From contig RJAE01000009.1 of the NCBI GenBank assembly GCA_004000035.1, positions 1-64,000 of the forward strand: 64,000 nucleotides of DNA, read 5' to 3'. Made by a program: the position numbers and the translations under genes. This document shows, in pieces, positions 7,723-16,801 of the stretch. Within the stretch, counting starts at the first letter, position 1, and each line of letters opens with the position of its first letter. Under the pieces are notes generated by a model. That model saw only the letters and a list, made by a program, of their open reading frames with translations. It was not told the DNA's origin and did not search any database. Origin of the DNA: Arthrobacter sulfonylureivorans (lineage in GTDB: Bacteria > Actinomycetota > Actinomycetes > Actinomycetales > Micrococcaceae).

Positions 7723-9846
7723 TCAGCGGCAGGCGGTGATTTCATAGAGCGCCGCGCTGCCGTGCGAGGCGATCAGGCGGAAGCCGTGGGAAAAGTCCAC
7801 GCGCTGGAAGCCGGGCCACTGGTGCCTGGGGCTGTGCTGGTAGCCGCGGATCGGTTCGTCGTCGTAGAGGTAGGTGGCGCCGGTGCTCCGCAGCGCCGGG
7901 CAGACGCGGGGATCGGACGCGATGTTGCGGAAGTGCCGGCGCAGGTAGTCCTTGTCCTTGCTGCCCGCGCTGCTGACATTCTGGAAGTAGACGGTTTGGT
8001 GGCCGGTGAGGGCGTAGATGTAGGGCAGGCCGTTGAACGGGTCGCCAATGATGATGGCGTCGTCGGGCAGCAGCGGCCCGAGCGAGCGGACGAAGTCCTG
8101 CTCGTCGCCCATCAGCGCCCGGCCGTCCCGGTGTTCGGTGACGCCGTAGCGGATGGAGGCCGCGTCAACGCGCACGTCGTGCCGGAAGGCGCCGGTGGTC
8201 ACGAAGACCGCGGCCAGTACCGCGAAAGCCAGTCCCGCCGCCGCCAGCTGCTGGCGGTCGGCAAGGGCGCTGGCGCCGGCGCTGGCACGCCGCGGGCGGA
8301 TCAGCCGCACCAGCAGCGTGCACAACTGTTCCAACGCCAGCGCGGCGAAGACCACGCCGAAGATGTGGACCAGCGGCGCGATCCGCGGTGGATCGGTGTA
8401 CCAGAAACCGGTCAGCCAGCGGAACGGCTGGTCCTCCGGCCCCGCAGCCAGGATGAACAGCACGACGGCGGCCGCCATCCCGGCCACCGCCGGCCAGGTC
8501 CTGGCGCTGGAGCAGGCCAGCAGCGCGCCGCACACCATCAGGACGCCGACGGCGACGGCGTAGCTTCCCGGAACGGCATCGGCGCTGTCCGGCTGGCGTG
8601 GCAGGTCGAAGAACAACCACACCAGCGCGTCCGCCCAGCCCGCCGTGCGGCCGCGCGGATAGGACATCACCGCCGCCAGCTGCTGGGACTGGGTCAGGAG
8701 GACGACGACGGCGACAGCTGCCGCCGCGAGGACGCCGATGGCAGCAACGAACCGCCCGCGGTGGCTGCGCCACAGCCGGGCCAGCCCGAGGACTGCGGCG
8801 CGGGCCAGATAGACGCCGCCGAGCACCAGCAGGCTGGCCAGGGCCGAGGGATGGATCCAGGCGGCGCCGAAGGTGACCATCGCCAGGGCGGCGAGGTCCG
8901 CCGTCGTCCTTCGCCGACTGGCATGCGGCAGGGAGCGCTTCCGTGCGCCGGGGCCGGTGTCTGCGTTGATGGTGCGCTCGACGGCAGGGCTGGCCGTGCT
9001 GCTGCCCGGCACCCTGTGCAGCAGCTCGATGCCGAGCGCGAGGATGGCCGGCAGCAGGGCTGCCGCGAAGCCGTTGGGCCACTGGCCGGCGCGGAACATC
9101 TGGACAAAGGGGAACGCCAGCAGAGAGGAGGCGAGCAGCGGCGTCAGGACCCAGACCAGCGGCCGCGCCGGGAACAATGCGCGGGCGAGCAGCGCGAGCG
9201 AGGCCGGCCAGATCAGGCAGCCGATGACCAGGCAGGACAAATTGCCCGCCGTCACCACATCGCCGGGCACCAGGGAAACCATGGCGTGCCAGCCGGCGGG
9301 ATAGAACGACGGCGGTGCGCCCCCGAAGATCGGCCAGATGCTCCACGGGCTGGCCTGGCCGTTGTCCTTGATCCATTGCAGGACGTTGACGTGGTAGGTC
9401 GGGTCCCAGGCCTGCGAAACGCGGTGGATCGAGCCCATGGCCTCGAGCATGACCCAGCCCAGGATCAGGGCCGTGATGGCCAGCGACGCCGCCATCAGCC
9501 ACTTCACGGGGCGCGGCACGGCTACGACGCGGGACTCGGGCGGAGCGATGGCCCGTCCGGCCAGCCAGCAGAGCCCAATGCCCAGCGCGGCCAACACAGT
9601 GGCCGACAGCAGGTTCCAGCGCACGCCAGTGAGCAGGCAGAGCGTTGTTCCGACCGCGGCCAGTGCGGTGCCGGCGGCCGGGGCGAGCACCAGGGCGCGG
9701 ATCGCCGGCTGCCGCAGCGCGCGCAGCGCCAGGAACCCGGGCAGGTAGAACACGGCCAGCATGACCGCCAACTGCCCGGCAACCGTCAAGGCATCCATAT
9801 CAGCGCCGCTGTCCGGACGTAGCGAAGGAACAGTTCCGGTGGACAT
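7723..9846 (-). CDS. Large multipass membrane protein, DUF6541-like
   Basis: 707 residues from ATG 9846 (ATG 9798, 16 codons later, is also possible; neither has a strong ribosome site). About 14 hydrophobic segments, starting with TVAGQLAVMLAVFYLPGFLA. A soluble loop after the fifth segment contains WDPTYHVNVLQWIKDNG and FYPAGWHAMVSLVPG, typical of lipid-linked-sugar GT-C-like membrane proteins grouped as DUF6541 in actinobacteria. A 250-residue C-terminal part lies outside the membrane (DAIIIGDPFNGLPYIYALTG). It may transfer a sugar from a polyprenyl donor to a cell-wall polymer, but no catalytic residue is proven. A long antisense frame over it is a codon-bias shadow. Confidence 0.8.
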   Translation of the reverse strand: MSTGTVPSLRPDSGADMDALTVAGQLAVMLAVFYLPGFLALRALRQPAIRALVLAPAAGTALAAVGTTLCLLTGVRWNLLSATVLAALGIGLCWLAGRAIAPPESRVVAVPRPVKWLMAASLAITALILGWVMLEAMGSIHRVSQAWDPTYHVNVLQWIKDNGQASPWSIWPIFGGAPPSFYPAGWHAMVSLVPGDVVTAGNLSCLVIGCLIWPASLALLARALFPARPLVWVLTPLLASSLLAFPFVQMFRAGQWPNGFAAALLPAILALGIELLHRVPGSSTASPAVERTINADTGPGARKRSLPHASRRRTTADLAALAMVTFGAAWIHPSALASLLVLGGVYLARAAVLGLARLWRSHRGRFVAAIGVLAAAAVAVVVLLTQSQQLAAVMSYPRGRTAGWADALVWLFFDLPRQPDSADAVPGSYAVAVGVLMVCGALLACSSARTWPAVAGMAAAVVLFILAAGPEDQPFRWLTGFWYTDPPRIAPLVHIFGVVFAALALEQLCTLLVRLIRPRRASAGASALADRQQLAAAGLAFAVLAAVFVTTGAFRHDVRVDAASIRYGVTEHRDGRALMGDEQDFVRSLGPLLPDDAIIIGDPFNGLPYIYALTGHQTVYFQNVSSAGSKDKDYLRRHFRNIASDPRVCPALRSTGATYLYDDEPIRGYQHSPRHQWPGFQRVDFSHGFRLIASHGSAALYEITACR

Positions 9847-9947
9847 GTTGGCTGCGCATCCGGACTCCTTCGCACGCAGGCTGTTGTGGAATTGTAGATC
9901 CGTCGGGCTGCCGGACAGTACCCTCCGCGGGGCGCATGGAAACGCCG

Positions 9948-9979
9948 CTGCCCGCCGGAACGGGTGTTCCGGCGGGCAG
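9948..9979. terminator. Perfect 14-bp hairpin between pepN and the membrane protein gene
   Basis: CTGCCCGCCGGAAC (9948-9961) and GTTCCGGCGGGCAG (9966-9979) are exact inverted copies around the loop GGGT. On the plus strand it is followed by GGGTTTTG. The genes on both sides are minus-strand, so its likely role is to stop pepN transcripts, or it is a mobile palindrome; the T-run is on the wrong side for pepN. Confidence 0.55.
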
Positions 9980-9996
9980 TGGGTTTTGATTCGGGA

Positions 9997-10028
9997 CGGG
10001 TCTCCACGCGGCCGGGTCTCCATGCGGC
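9997..10028. repeat. Tandem 16-bp repeat
   Basis: Two adjacent 16-base copies, CGGGTCTCCACGCGGC (9997-10012) and CGGGTCTCCATGCGGC (10013-10028), differing at one base. They sit in the 330-base gene-free stretch between the membrane protein gene and pepN. Confidence 0.8.
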
Positions 10029-10035
10029 CGCAAGC

Positions 10036-10092
10036 GGCCTTAGTCGACCACCGATTAGGCTCAGGCTGGCCTTGGTCGACCACCGATTGGCC
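10036..10092. repeat. Paired 25-bp direct repeat with GTCGACCACCGATT core
   Basis: Copies at 10036-10060 and 10068-10092 share the core GTCGACCACCGATT with flanking GGCCTT and GGC; they differ at three positions and start 32 bases apart, about three helical turns. GTCGAC is itself a palindrome. No protein frame explains them. Confidence 0.75.
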
Positions 10093-10176
10093 GGGCACGG
10101 GAGCGCTAAGCGGCGCATCGCGGAGCGAGGAACGAGCGACGTGTCTAAGCCGCGTGCGGTTCCGTGCCGGGCAGGG

Positions 10177-12738
10177 TTACCGGTCGGCGGCCTGGGCCTT
10201 GAGCGCGCGGACCACGCCGTCGCGGCTTTCCAGTACCAGCCGGCGCAGCGCGGGGGTGCGCTCCGCCAGCTTCTCCAGCCAGGCGTCCGTGGCGTCCACG
10301 GTGGCCTGGGTGGTCAGCTGCGACGGGTAGAGCCCCACCACGATCTGCTGCGAGAGCTCGTGCGTGCGCGTGTTCCAGATGCCTTCGATGGCGTCGAAGT
10401 ACTTGGCCGCGTAGGGCTCCAGCAGCGCTGTGTCGTGCACACGGGTGAAGCCGGCGATGACCGACTGCTGGGTGGCGTTGGGCAGGTGGCCCTTGACGAC
10501 GACGGCGTCCCATGCCGCCGCCTTCGCCTCGGCGGTGGGGATGGCGGCCTGGGCCAGCGCGGCGGCACGCTGGCCGGTGGCGGTGTGGTCGCGCTCCAGT
10601 TCGGCGTCGATCTCGGCCTGGCCGAAGCGGCCGCCGGCCACCAGCGAGGTGAGCAGTTCCCAGCGCAGGTCGGCGTCCACGGTCAGCCCCTCCAGCGTCC
10701 GGCTGCCGTCCAGCAGCGCGGCGACGGTGTCCAGCTGCCCGGCGGTCTGCGCGTGCACGGCGAAGGCCTTGGCGAACTGCAGTTGGGAGTCGGACCCGGC
10801 GGCGGCTTCTCCGGCCAGTTCCCAGAGCCGGTCCGCGGCGGCGATGGTCAGCCGCTTGCGGTCTTCCGGGTTCACGTAGAAGCTCAGCGTGGTGGCCAGC
10901 TGGCGCAGCAGCACCAGCACCACCGAGGAGTCGGACTCGTAGGCGATGTTGTTCAGCACCAGCTCCACGTACTCGCGGGCCGGCGTCTCGCCGTCGCGGA
11001 TGGCGTCCCAGGCCGAGGCCAGCACCAGGGTGCGCGGCAGCGACGCGGTGAAGTCCTTCAGGTGGGCCTTGGAGGCGGCCAGCGAGGCCTCGTCCAGGCG
11101 GATCTTGGCGTAGGCCAGGTCGTCGTCGTTGAGCAGGATGAGGGCGGGACGGGCCAGCCCGGCCAGCTGCGGCACCTCGGTGCGCTCGCCGTCCACGTCC
11201 AGTTCCTCGCGGTGCGTGCGCACCAGCTTGCCCGCCTCATCCAGGTTGTAGAAGCCGACGGCGAGGCGGTGCGGCCGGATGGTCGGGTAGCCCTCCGGGG
11301 CAGACTGGAGGATCGCGAACGAGGTGATGGCACCGCCGTCGTCGGTTGAAATTTGCGGGCGGAGGGTGTTCACGCCGGCGGTTTCCAGCCACTTGGCGGA
11401 CCAATCCTTCAGGTCGCGGCCGCTGGAGACCTCCAGTTCGCCCAACAGGTCGGCCAGCTCGGTGTTGGCCCAGGCGTGCTTGCCGAAGTACTCGCGCACG
11501 CCGGCCATGAACTCCTCCTGGCCCACCCAGGCCACCAGCTGGCGCAGCACCGAGGCGCCCTTGGCGTAGGTGATGCCGTCGAAGTTGACCTGCACGTCCT
11601 CCAGGTCCTTGATCTCCGCGGTGATCGGGTGCGTGGAGGGCAGCTGGTCCTGCCGGTAGGCCCAGGACTTCTCCATCGACGCGAACGTGGTCCACGCATG
11701 CGTGTACTCGGTGGCCTCGGCGGCGGCCAGCGTGGACATGAACTCGGCGAAGGACTCGTTCAGCCACAGATCGTTCCACCAGCGCATGGTGACCAGGTCG
11801 CCGAACCACATGTGCGCCAGCTCGTGCAGCACCGTGATGGCCCGGCGCTCCACCATGGCGTCGGTGGGGCGGGAGCGGAACACGTAGTTCTCCAGGAAGG
11901 TGACCGCACCGGCGTTCTCCATGGCTCCGGCGTTGAATTCCGGCACGAACAGCTGGTCGTACTTGGCGAACGGGTACGGGGTGCCGAACTGCTTCTCGTA
12001 GAACTCGAAGCCCTGCCGGGTCAGCGTGAAGATGTTCTCGGCGTCCATGTACTGCATCAGCGACTTGCGCGCGAACACGCCTAGCGGAATGGTGCGGCCA
12101 TCGGAGCTGGTCAGCTCGCTGCGCACCGACTGGTACGGGCCGGCGATCAGCGCGGTGATGTAGGAGGAGATCCGCGGGGTGGGCTCGAACGCCCAGGTGG
12201 CGGTAGCTGCGCCGTCGTCCGTGGAACCCACGTGCTGCGGCGCCGGGGTGGGGGAGTTGGAGATGACATCCCAGTGCGACGGCGCGGTGACGGTGAAGCG
12301 GAAGGCCGCCTTCAGGTCCGGCTGCTCGAACACGGCGAACATGCGGCGCGAGTCGGGGACCTCGAACTGGCTGTACAGGTAGACCTCGTTGTCCACCGGG
12401 TCCACGAAGCGGTGCAGGCCCTCGCCGGTGTTCATGTAGAGCGCGTCGGCGTCGATCTCCAACACGTTGTGCTCGGCCAGCTCCGGCAGCTGGATGCGCA
12501 CGCCGTCGGACACCTCGGCCGGATCCAGCGCCGTGCCGTTGAGCGTGACCGAGCGGACGGTGTCCGTGACGGCGTCGATGAAGGTGGAGCCGCCCGCGGT
12601 GGCGGTGAAGGTGACCACGGTGCGCGAGCCGAAAACCTTGGCGCCGCGGGTGAGGTCCAGCGTGACGTCGTACGACTCGACGTTGAGCAGTTCGGCGCGG
12701 GCCCGCGCTTCGTCACGGGTGAGATTCAAACCTGGCAA
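10177..12738 (-). CDS. pepN: Aminopeptidase N (M1 zinc metallopeptidase)
   Basis: 853 residues. The start is a TTG at 12738 with GGAGG six bases upstream; no better ATG exists. The exopeptidase motif GAMENAGA is at about residue 270 and the zinc site HELAHMWFGD at about 305, with the second Glu ligand in NESFAEF some 19 residues later. The long C-terminal helical ERAP1-like domain follows (SASDWLE-type repeats up to residue 853). It removes N-terminal residues from peptides in the cytoplasm. Length matches actinobacterial PepN. It is a single-gene unit preceded by about 190 bases shared with the upstream glycosyltransferase gene end. Confidence 0.97.
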   Translation of the reverse strand: MPGLNLTRDEARARAELLNVESYDVTLDLTRGAKVFGSRTVVTFTATAGGSTFIDAVTDTVRSVTLNGTALDPAEVSDGVRIQLPELAEHNVLEIDADALYMNTGEGLHRFVDPVDNEVYLYSQFEVPDSRRMFAVFEQPDLKAAFRFTVTAPSHWDVISNSPTPAPQHVGSTDDGAATATWAFEPTPRISSYITALIAGPYQSVRSELTSSDGRTIPLGVFARKSLMQYMDAENIFTLTRQGFEFYEKQFGTPYPFAKYDQLFVPEFNAGAMENAGAVTFLENYVFRSRPTDAMVERRAITVLHELAHMWFGDLVTMRWWNDLWLNESFAEFMSTLAAAEATEYTHAWTTFASMEKSWAYRQDQLPSTHPITAEIKDLEDVQVNFDGITYAKGASVLRQLVAWVGQEEFMAGVREYFGKHAWANTELADLLGELEVSSGRDLKDWSAKWLETAGVNTLRPQISTDDGGAITSFAILQSAPEGYPTIRPHRLAVGFYNLDEAGKLVRTHREELDVDGERTEVPQLAGLARPALILLNDDDLAYAKIRLDEASLAASKAHLKDFTASLPRTLVLASAWDAIRDGETPAREYVELVLNNIAYESDSSVVLVLLRQLATTLSFYVNPEDRKRLTIAAADRLWELAGEAAAGSDSQLQFAKAFAVHAQTAGQLDTVAALLDGSRTLEGLTVDADLRWELLTSLVAGGRFGQAEIDAELERDHTATGQRAAALAQAAIPTAEAKAAAWDAVVVKGHLPNATQQSVIAGFTRVHDTALLEPYAAKYFDAIEGIWNTRTHELSQQIVVGLYPSQLTTQATVDATDAWLEKLAERTPALRRLVLESRDGVVRALKAQAADR

Positions 12739-12882
12739 GATCGCCTCCAGAAGTACGGGTGTCCTTGGGTGAAGGACCGGTCGGAAGTGCCGGGAATCTG
12801 AAAGAACCCTTGCACAATGTGGTCATTCTCTCACCGCGATGGGCGGCGGCGCAGCAGTTGTGTAAAAAAGGCGAATAGTTTC

Positions 12883-12923
12883 GGTTCTGTGTCCTCTCGG
12901 ACGGGTTCTGTGTCCCTGCGGAC
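12883..12923. repeat. Tandem 20-bp repeat, each with a small hairpin
   Basis: GGTTCTGTGTCCTCTCGGAC (12883-12902) and GGTTCTGTGTCCCTGCGGAC (12904-12923) are one base apart and differ at three positions; each contains GTCC-N4-GGAC. They lie immediately after the stop of the minus-strand glycosyltransferase gene, so they may act in 3' end formation. Confidence 0.65.
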
Positions 12924-12931
12924 CATAGGCG

Positions 12932-14485
12932 TCAGCCGGTGAGTGCCTTGGTCCAGCCGGCGACGTAGCCGGTTTCGTCGAACCGCTTCAGGGTTTCGCG
13001 GCTGGCCTGTGCCATTCTCGAGCGCAGCTCCGGGTCCCGCATCAGCGCCAGGACGCCGTCGGCCAGGGCCTGCCGGTCTCCGAACGGCGCCAGGTAGCCG
13101 TTGACGCCGTGGCGGATCACGTCCCGCGGACCGTAGTTGGCGTCGTAGGCGGCGACCGGGACGCCGAAGGACATGCTCTCCAGCAGGATCAGCGGGAAGC
13201 CCTCGGAGGCCGACGTCAGCAGTGTGGCGCAGGCGGTGGCGTAAATATCCGCGGGGTTGTTGGTGAAGGGCGGGAAGTCGACGGCGGCGCCGAGGCCCAG
13301 TTCGTCGATGAGTGCGCGGATGGCGCCTTCTTCCTCGTCGCCGTAGCCGAAGCCGAAAAGCTCCAGCCTGGCCTGCGGGTTGCCGGCCCGCACCAGGGCG
13401 AAGACCTGGATGGCCTCGTCCACGCGCTTCTTGGGGTGCAGCCGGGCGACCATGACCAGCCGGTTCGGATCGGTGGCGGGGTTGGCGGGTTCCGGCTGCC
13501 CCGGCGGCGCCAGTTGCCCGATGGTGTGCAGCCGGTCGGCGTGGCCGAATTCCGCGGCGATGTCCTCGCGCTGGGCGTCGGTGTGCAGTACGAGGCCGTC
13601 CCATTGGTCCAGATGCTCCAGCAGCCTGCGCCAGTTGCGGCTGACGCCCGACCCCGCGGCGTACGGCGGCTCCAAATGGTTGCTGTGCACGGCGGCGATG
13701 CGCCGCAGGCGGGGGTGCCGGACGCCAACGACCGCGTCGTCCAAGGTTCGCCCGGGCAGGTTGTTCAGGTTCTCGCGGAATTCGGACGTGAGCACCGGAG
13801 CCTCTTCGTCCGCCAACAATTGCTCGAAGGCATGCCGGTAGAGCTCGGCCGGATCCGCGAAGCTGAGGGCATCGGCGTCGTCGTGCGCCACGCCGTCGAA
13901 TAGGTAGCTGCCTCCCCATTTGGGTGAGCCGGGCTGCTGCGTGATGGTCAGGAAACAGCGGCCGTTGCGGCCGATCAGGTGGCGCGCGGTGGGGGTCTTG
14001 GACGCCTCCAGGAAATGCTGCACCAGCACCAGCCGGCCGCCTTCGTCCATGTCCTCCCGGGTCAGCCGCGCGCGGTTTGGTGCCAATTGTTCGACGGCGG
14101 CGAGCACACCATCGGGCTGGAAGCGCACGTAGTATTCCTGGACACCGTCGCGGAAATACCCGAAGGCAAAGCCGGAATTGCCCAGCGGGACAACGTCGTA
14201 GTCGTCCTCCGGCGGCGGCTGGACCGGCTCGCGGTTGTCGGGCTCGGGGCTAGGGTCCAGCGCGTAGAGGACGCTGCGGACCTTGACGTCCGGATGCAGA
14301 TGGCCATCCGCTTTCAGCTCGGCCACCTCGCTGGCCAGCCGGTACTGCAGGCCCAGCACCTCGATCCAGATCTGTTCCGCGGCGCCGTTCTTGGCCAGCG
14401 TGTTGGCCCGGGTGCGCACCGCCTTGACCAGGCCCCCGCGCTTGAGGGCCAAGGTGTTGACGGGGAAATGGACTATGGGCGACAC
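12932..14485 (-). CDS. TagE-like GT4 glycosyltransferase
   Basis: 517 residues with a GTG start at 14485. It has no signal peptide. The N-terminal part (1-190) contains a beta-rich insert (YYVRFQPDGVLAAVEQL) found in poly(glycerol-phosphate) alpha-glucosyltransferases such as TagE. The C-terminal GT-B domain is typical of GT4: RLVMVARLHPKKRVDEAI for donor binding, ELFGFGYGDEE, then LTSASEGFPLILLESMSFGVPV with the E-x7-E motif and a GVNGYLAPFGD loop. It probably glycosylates a wall teichoic-acid-like or other surface polymer from the cytoplasmic side. Acceptor and sugar are unknown. It stands alone and is divergent from the membrane-protein/ABC operon. Confidence 0.85.
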   Translation of the reverse strand: MSPIVHFPVNTLALKRGGLVKAVRTRANTLAKNGAAEQIWIEVLGLQYRLASEVAELKADGHLHPDVKVRSVLYALDPSPEPDNREPVQPPPEDDYDVVPLGNSGFAFGYFRDGVQEYYVRFQPDGVLAAVEQLAPNRARLTREDMDEGGRLVLVQHFLEASKTPTARHLIGRNGRCFLTITQQPGSPKWGGSYLFDGVAHDDADALSFADPAELYRHAFEQLLADEEAPVLTSEFRENLNNLPGRTLDDAVVGVRHPRLRRIAAVHSNHLEPPYAAGSGVSRNWRRLLEHLDQWDGLVLHTDAQREDIAAEFGHADRLHTIGQLAPPGQPEPANPATDPNRLVMVARLHPKKRVDEAIQVFALVRAGNPQARLELFGFGYGDEEEGAIRALIDELGLGAAVDFPPFTNNPADIYATACATLLTSASEGFPLILLESMSFGVPVAAYDANYGPRDVIRHGVNGYLAPFGDRQALADGVLALMRDPELRSRMAQASRETLKRFDETGYVAGWTKALTG

Positions 14486-14673
14486 GCTCGCATCCTGTCG
14501 GAACGGATGCCGCTATTGTTGTCGCCCCACGGGGAACAGTAAAGGGCCGGCGGCCGTGGGCAGCGTCCGGCTCCCGTGGCCCGCGGCGCTGCCTCAGGGC
14601 GCACGGGGGATCCGCCAGCCTCAAGAAGTGGTCAAGATTGCCAAGATCCCTTGTGCGGCATCTTGCATCCTGA

Positions 14674-14702
14674 CAAAGTGGTTTGCAGCACAAAGTACTT
14701 TG
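14674..14702. promoter_or_regulatory. Paired CAAAGT..TTTG palindromes, putative operator
   Basis: CAAAGTACTTTG (14691-14702) is a perfect 12-base palindrome and CAAAGTGGTTTG (14674-14685) is a near copy 17 bases upstream. They lie 20 bases before the start of an operon that encodes a winged-helix regulator, the usual place for an autoregulatory operator. A role as operator is inference. Confidence 0.55.
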
Positions 14703-14722
14703 ACGGGATCGAAAGGGAGTCG

Positions 14723-15514
14723 ATGGACAGCGACAGCCAACCTCCGAACAGGCCGGCGGGCGGTCCAGGAACCACCGGAAGCCCTGCCGTGGGCTGGGAG
14801 GAAGCCCGAGGTGGGGAGGACACCGTGGGCGACGGGGAGGACGCTCGGCGCGACGGAGAGGACCTGCCGGCCCACCCGGCGGAAATGCTGGCCCTCATCC
14901 GGTCCCAGCAGGACATGGTCCGCACGGGCACCGAGCCCAGCGGGGCGCTGCTCTTCGCGGCGTGGGGAGTGGCTTGGTTTGCCGGCTACCTGATGCTCTA
15001 CGTGAGCGGGACCCAAGAACACGGCCTGCCGGCAGGTTGGGCGTTCGTCGTGTTCGGGATGCTGCTGGTCTCGGCGATGGTCTTCACCGGCGTGCACATC
15101 GGACGCCGGGCAGTCGGCGTCCGGGGCGCTTCAGCGGCGGCCGGGGCCATGTACGGCTGGTCCTGGGCGGTCTGCTTCGCCGTCGTCTTCCTCATCCTGA
15201 GCGGCGTGGCGAGGGCGGGTGCCAGCGACGAAGTCATGCAGATCCTCTCCAATTCGATGTCCTGCTTGGTGGTGGCCGCGCTGTACATGGTAGGCGGGGC
15301 GCTCTGGCGCGAGTGGCGGATGTTCGCCCTCGGTGTCTGGATCGCGCTGGTCGGCGGGGCCGCCGCAATCGTGGGGCCGCCGTCGTCCTATTTGTTGATG
15401 GCTGTGGCCGGTGGCGGCGGCTTTTTGCTGGCCGTGGTTTCGGACGTTGTGCTTGACCGGCGACGGCGCTCGCAGACGTCCGCAACTGACGCCGCTGTGG
15501 AAGTGGCGCCGTGA
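14723..15514 (+). CDS. Six-TM membrane protein of regulator/ABC operon
   Basis: 263 residues; ATG 14723 chosen because AAAGGGAG precedes it, although the frame is open further upstream. The first 75 residues are acidic and Gly/Pro-rich, ending in an amphipathic PAEMLALIRSQQDMVRTG. About six membrane segments follow, in three hairpins, starting with LLFAAWGVAWFAGYLMLYVSG and ending with YLLMAVAGGGGFLLAVVSDVV. I know no specific function. The stop overlaps the next gene's GTG by four bases, and it is the first of four genes with a winged-helix regulator and an ABC exporter, so it may be a sensor or transporter partner. Confidence 0.8.
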   Translation: MDSDSQPPNRPAGGPGTTGSPAVGWEEARGGEDTVGDGEDARRDGEDLPAHPAEMLALIRSQQDMVRTGTEPSGALLFAAWGVAWFAGYLMLYVSGTQEHGLPAGWAFVVFGMLLVSAMVFTGVHIGRRAVGVRGASAAAGAMYGWSWAVCFAVVFLILSGVARAGASDEVMQILSNSMSCLVVAALYMVGGALWREWRMFALGVWIALVGGAAAIVGPPSSYLLMAVAGGGGFLLAVVSDVVLDRRRRSQTSATDAAVEVAP

Positions 15515-15813
15515 GCGAGCCGGATCTGGATCCGGTGATCCACGCGCAGGCCCGGCTGAAAGTAGTGGCTACTCTGGCGTCGCTGGGCGCCGGCGATCGG
15601 ATCTCTTTCCCCAGGCTGCAGAAACTGCTGGAGATGACCGCCGGAAACCTGTCCACCCACCTGCGCAAACTCGAAGAGGCCGGATATGTGGCCATGGAGA
15701 AAACCTTCGAGGGCCGCAGCCCGGCAACTTTTATCGCGTTGACGCCCCGCGGCCGCTACGCGTTCGAAAGCTATACCGCCGCGCTGAAATCGCTCTTGAA
15801 AGGAGCACAGTAA
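15511..15813 (+). CDS. Winged-helix transcriptional regulator (HTH_34-like)
   Basis: 100 residues, GTG start overlapping the previous stop (GTGA). The protein is one compact winged helix: VIHAQARLKVVATLAS, then the recognition helix region GNLSTHLRKLEEAGYVAMEKTFEGRSPATF and ALTPRGRYAFESY, as in the MarR/ArsR-like 'winged helix DNA-binding' family that controls neighbouring membrane genes in actinobacteria. Such small proteins bind DNA as dimers. The two palindromes at 14674-14702 are a likely target. The stop shares one base with the ABC ATPase start, so all genes are translated together. Confidence 0.88.
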   Translation: MSEPDLDPVIHAQARLKVVATLASLGAGDRISFPRLQKLLEMTAGNLSTHLRKLEEAGYVAMEKTFEGRSPATFIALTPRGRYAFESYTAALKSLLKGAQ

Positions 15814-16799
15814 TGGAGGCACTGATCAGTGTCCGCTCCGTGACCCGAAGCTTCGGGGACGTGGTGGCGCTCGACGATGTCAGCCTGGAGGTGGGCGCGG
15901 GGGAGATGGTGGGCCTGCTCGGACCAAACGGGGCGGGCAAAACCACGCTGCTCTCGCTGGTGAACGGGCAGCGGAAGCCGGACTCCGGCGTCGTCCGACT
16001 CTTCGGCGCCGACCCGCGCAAGCCCGCCGCCCGCGCGATGCTGGGCACCACGCCGCAGGAAACGGGGCTGCCGCCGACGCTCAAGGTGGGCGAGGTGGTG
16101 GACTTCGTGGCCGGGCACTATGGGGACCCGATGCCGCGGGCCGAGTTGCTGGAGCGATTCGACCTGGCGGGGCTGGCCGGCAGGCAGACCGGCGGACTTT
16201 CCGGCGGGCAGAAGCGCAGGCTCGCCGTGGCACTGTCGCTAGTGGGCCGGCCGCGGCTGGTGCTGCTGGATGAGCCGACCACCGGGCTGGACGTGGAGGG
16301 GCGGCGCGCGCTGTGGCAGGCGCTGCGCGACTACCACGCCGACGGCGTCACGATCGTGCTGACCAGCCACTACCTGGAGGAAGTGGAGGCGCTGGCCCGG
16401 CGCGTCGTCGTCATCGGCGGCGGCCGCGTGCTGGCCGACGATGCCCTGCCGGCCGTGCTGGACCGGGTCAGCGTGCGCCGCGTGGCGCTGGCCGCGCCGG
16501 TGCCGGAGTCCGAACTGGTCCGGTTGCCCGGGGTTGCCGATATCAGCACCGATCAGGCGGAATCCACCGCTGGCGCCGGGCGCCGGTACAGCCTGCTGGT
16601 CTCGGACTCGGACGACTTCGTGCGTGCCCTTGTGGCGTCCAACGTGCCGTTCTCCGGCCTGGAGGTTCGCGGCGCCTCGCTGGAGGAAGCCTTCCTGACC
16701 CTGACGCACCAACACGCCGCGGACCGCGGTGCCGCGCCGGAGCCGGCGTTCGCCGCGCCGTCGGCCGGGGGAACCGCATCCCACGGAGAGGGGAAATAG
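15813..16799 (+). CDS. ABC transporter ATP-binding protein (exporter type)
   Basis: 328 residues; ATG at 15813 overlaps the previous TAA by one base and has AAAGGAG nine bases upstream. Walker A GPNGAGKT (about residue 37), signature LSGGQKRR, Walker B LVLLDEPTTGLD and the switch His (LTSHYLEE) are all present, so the ATPase should be active. The sequence is of the DrrA/NatA exporter class with a 110-residue C-terminal regulatory part. Together with the following permease it forms a full pump, probably (ATPase)2-(permease)2. Substrate unknown: drug, ion or lipid. Confidence 0.92.
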   Translation: MEALISVRSVTRSFGDVVALDDVSLEVGAGEMVGLLGPNGAGKTTLLSLVNGQRKPDSGVVRLFGADPRKPAARAMLGTTPQETGLPPTLKVGEVVDFVAGHYGDPMPRAELLERFDLAGLAGRQTGGLSGGQKRRLAVALSLVGRPRLVLLDEPTTGLDVEGRRALWQALRDYHADGVTIVLTSHYLEEVEALARRVVVIGGGRVLADDALPAVLDRVSVRRVALAAPVPESELVRLPGVADISTDQAESTAGAGRRYSLLVSDSDDFVRALVASNVPFSGLEVRGASLEEAFLTLTHQHAADRGAAPEPAFAAPSAGGTASHGEGK

Positions 16800-16801
16800 T
16801 C

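Noticed and set aside
7660-9822. 720-codon open frame opposite the large membrane protein gene
   Set aside because: Its peptide is an Arg/Gln/Gly-rich low-complexity shadow, while the minus strand gives clear membrane segments.
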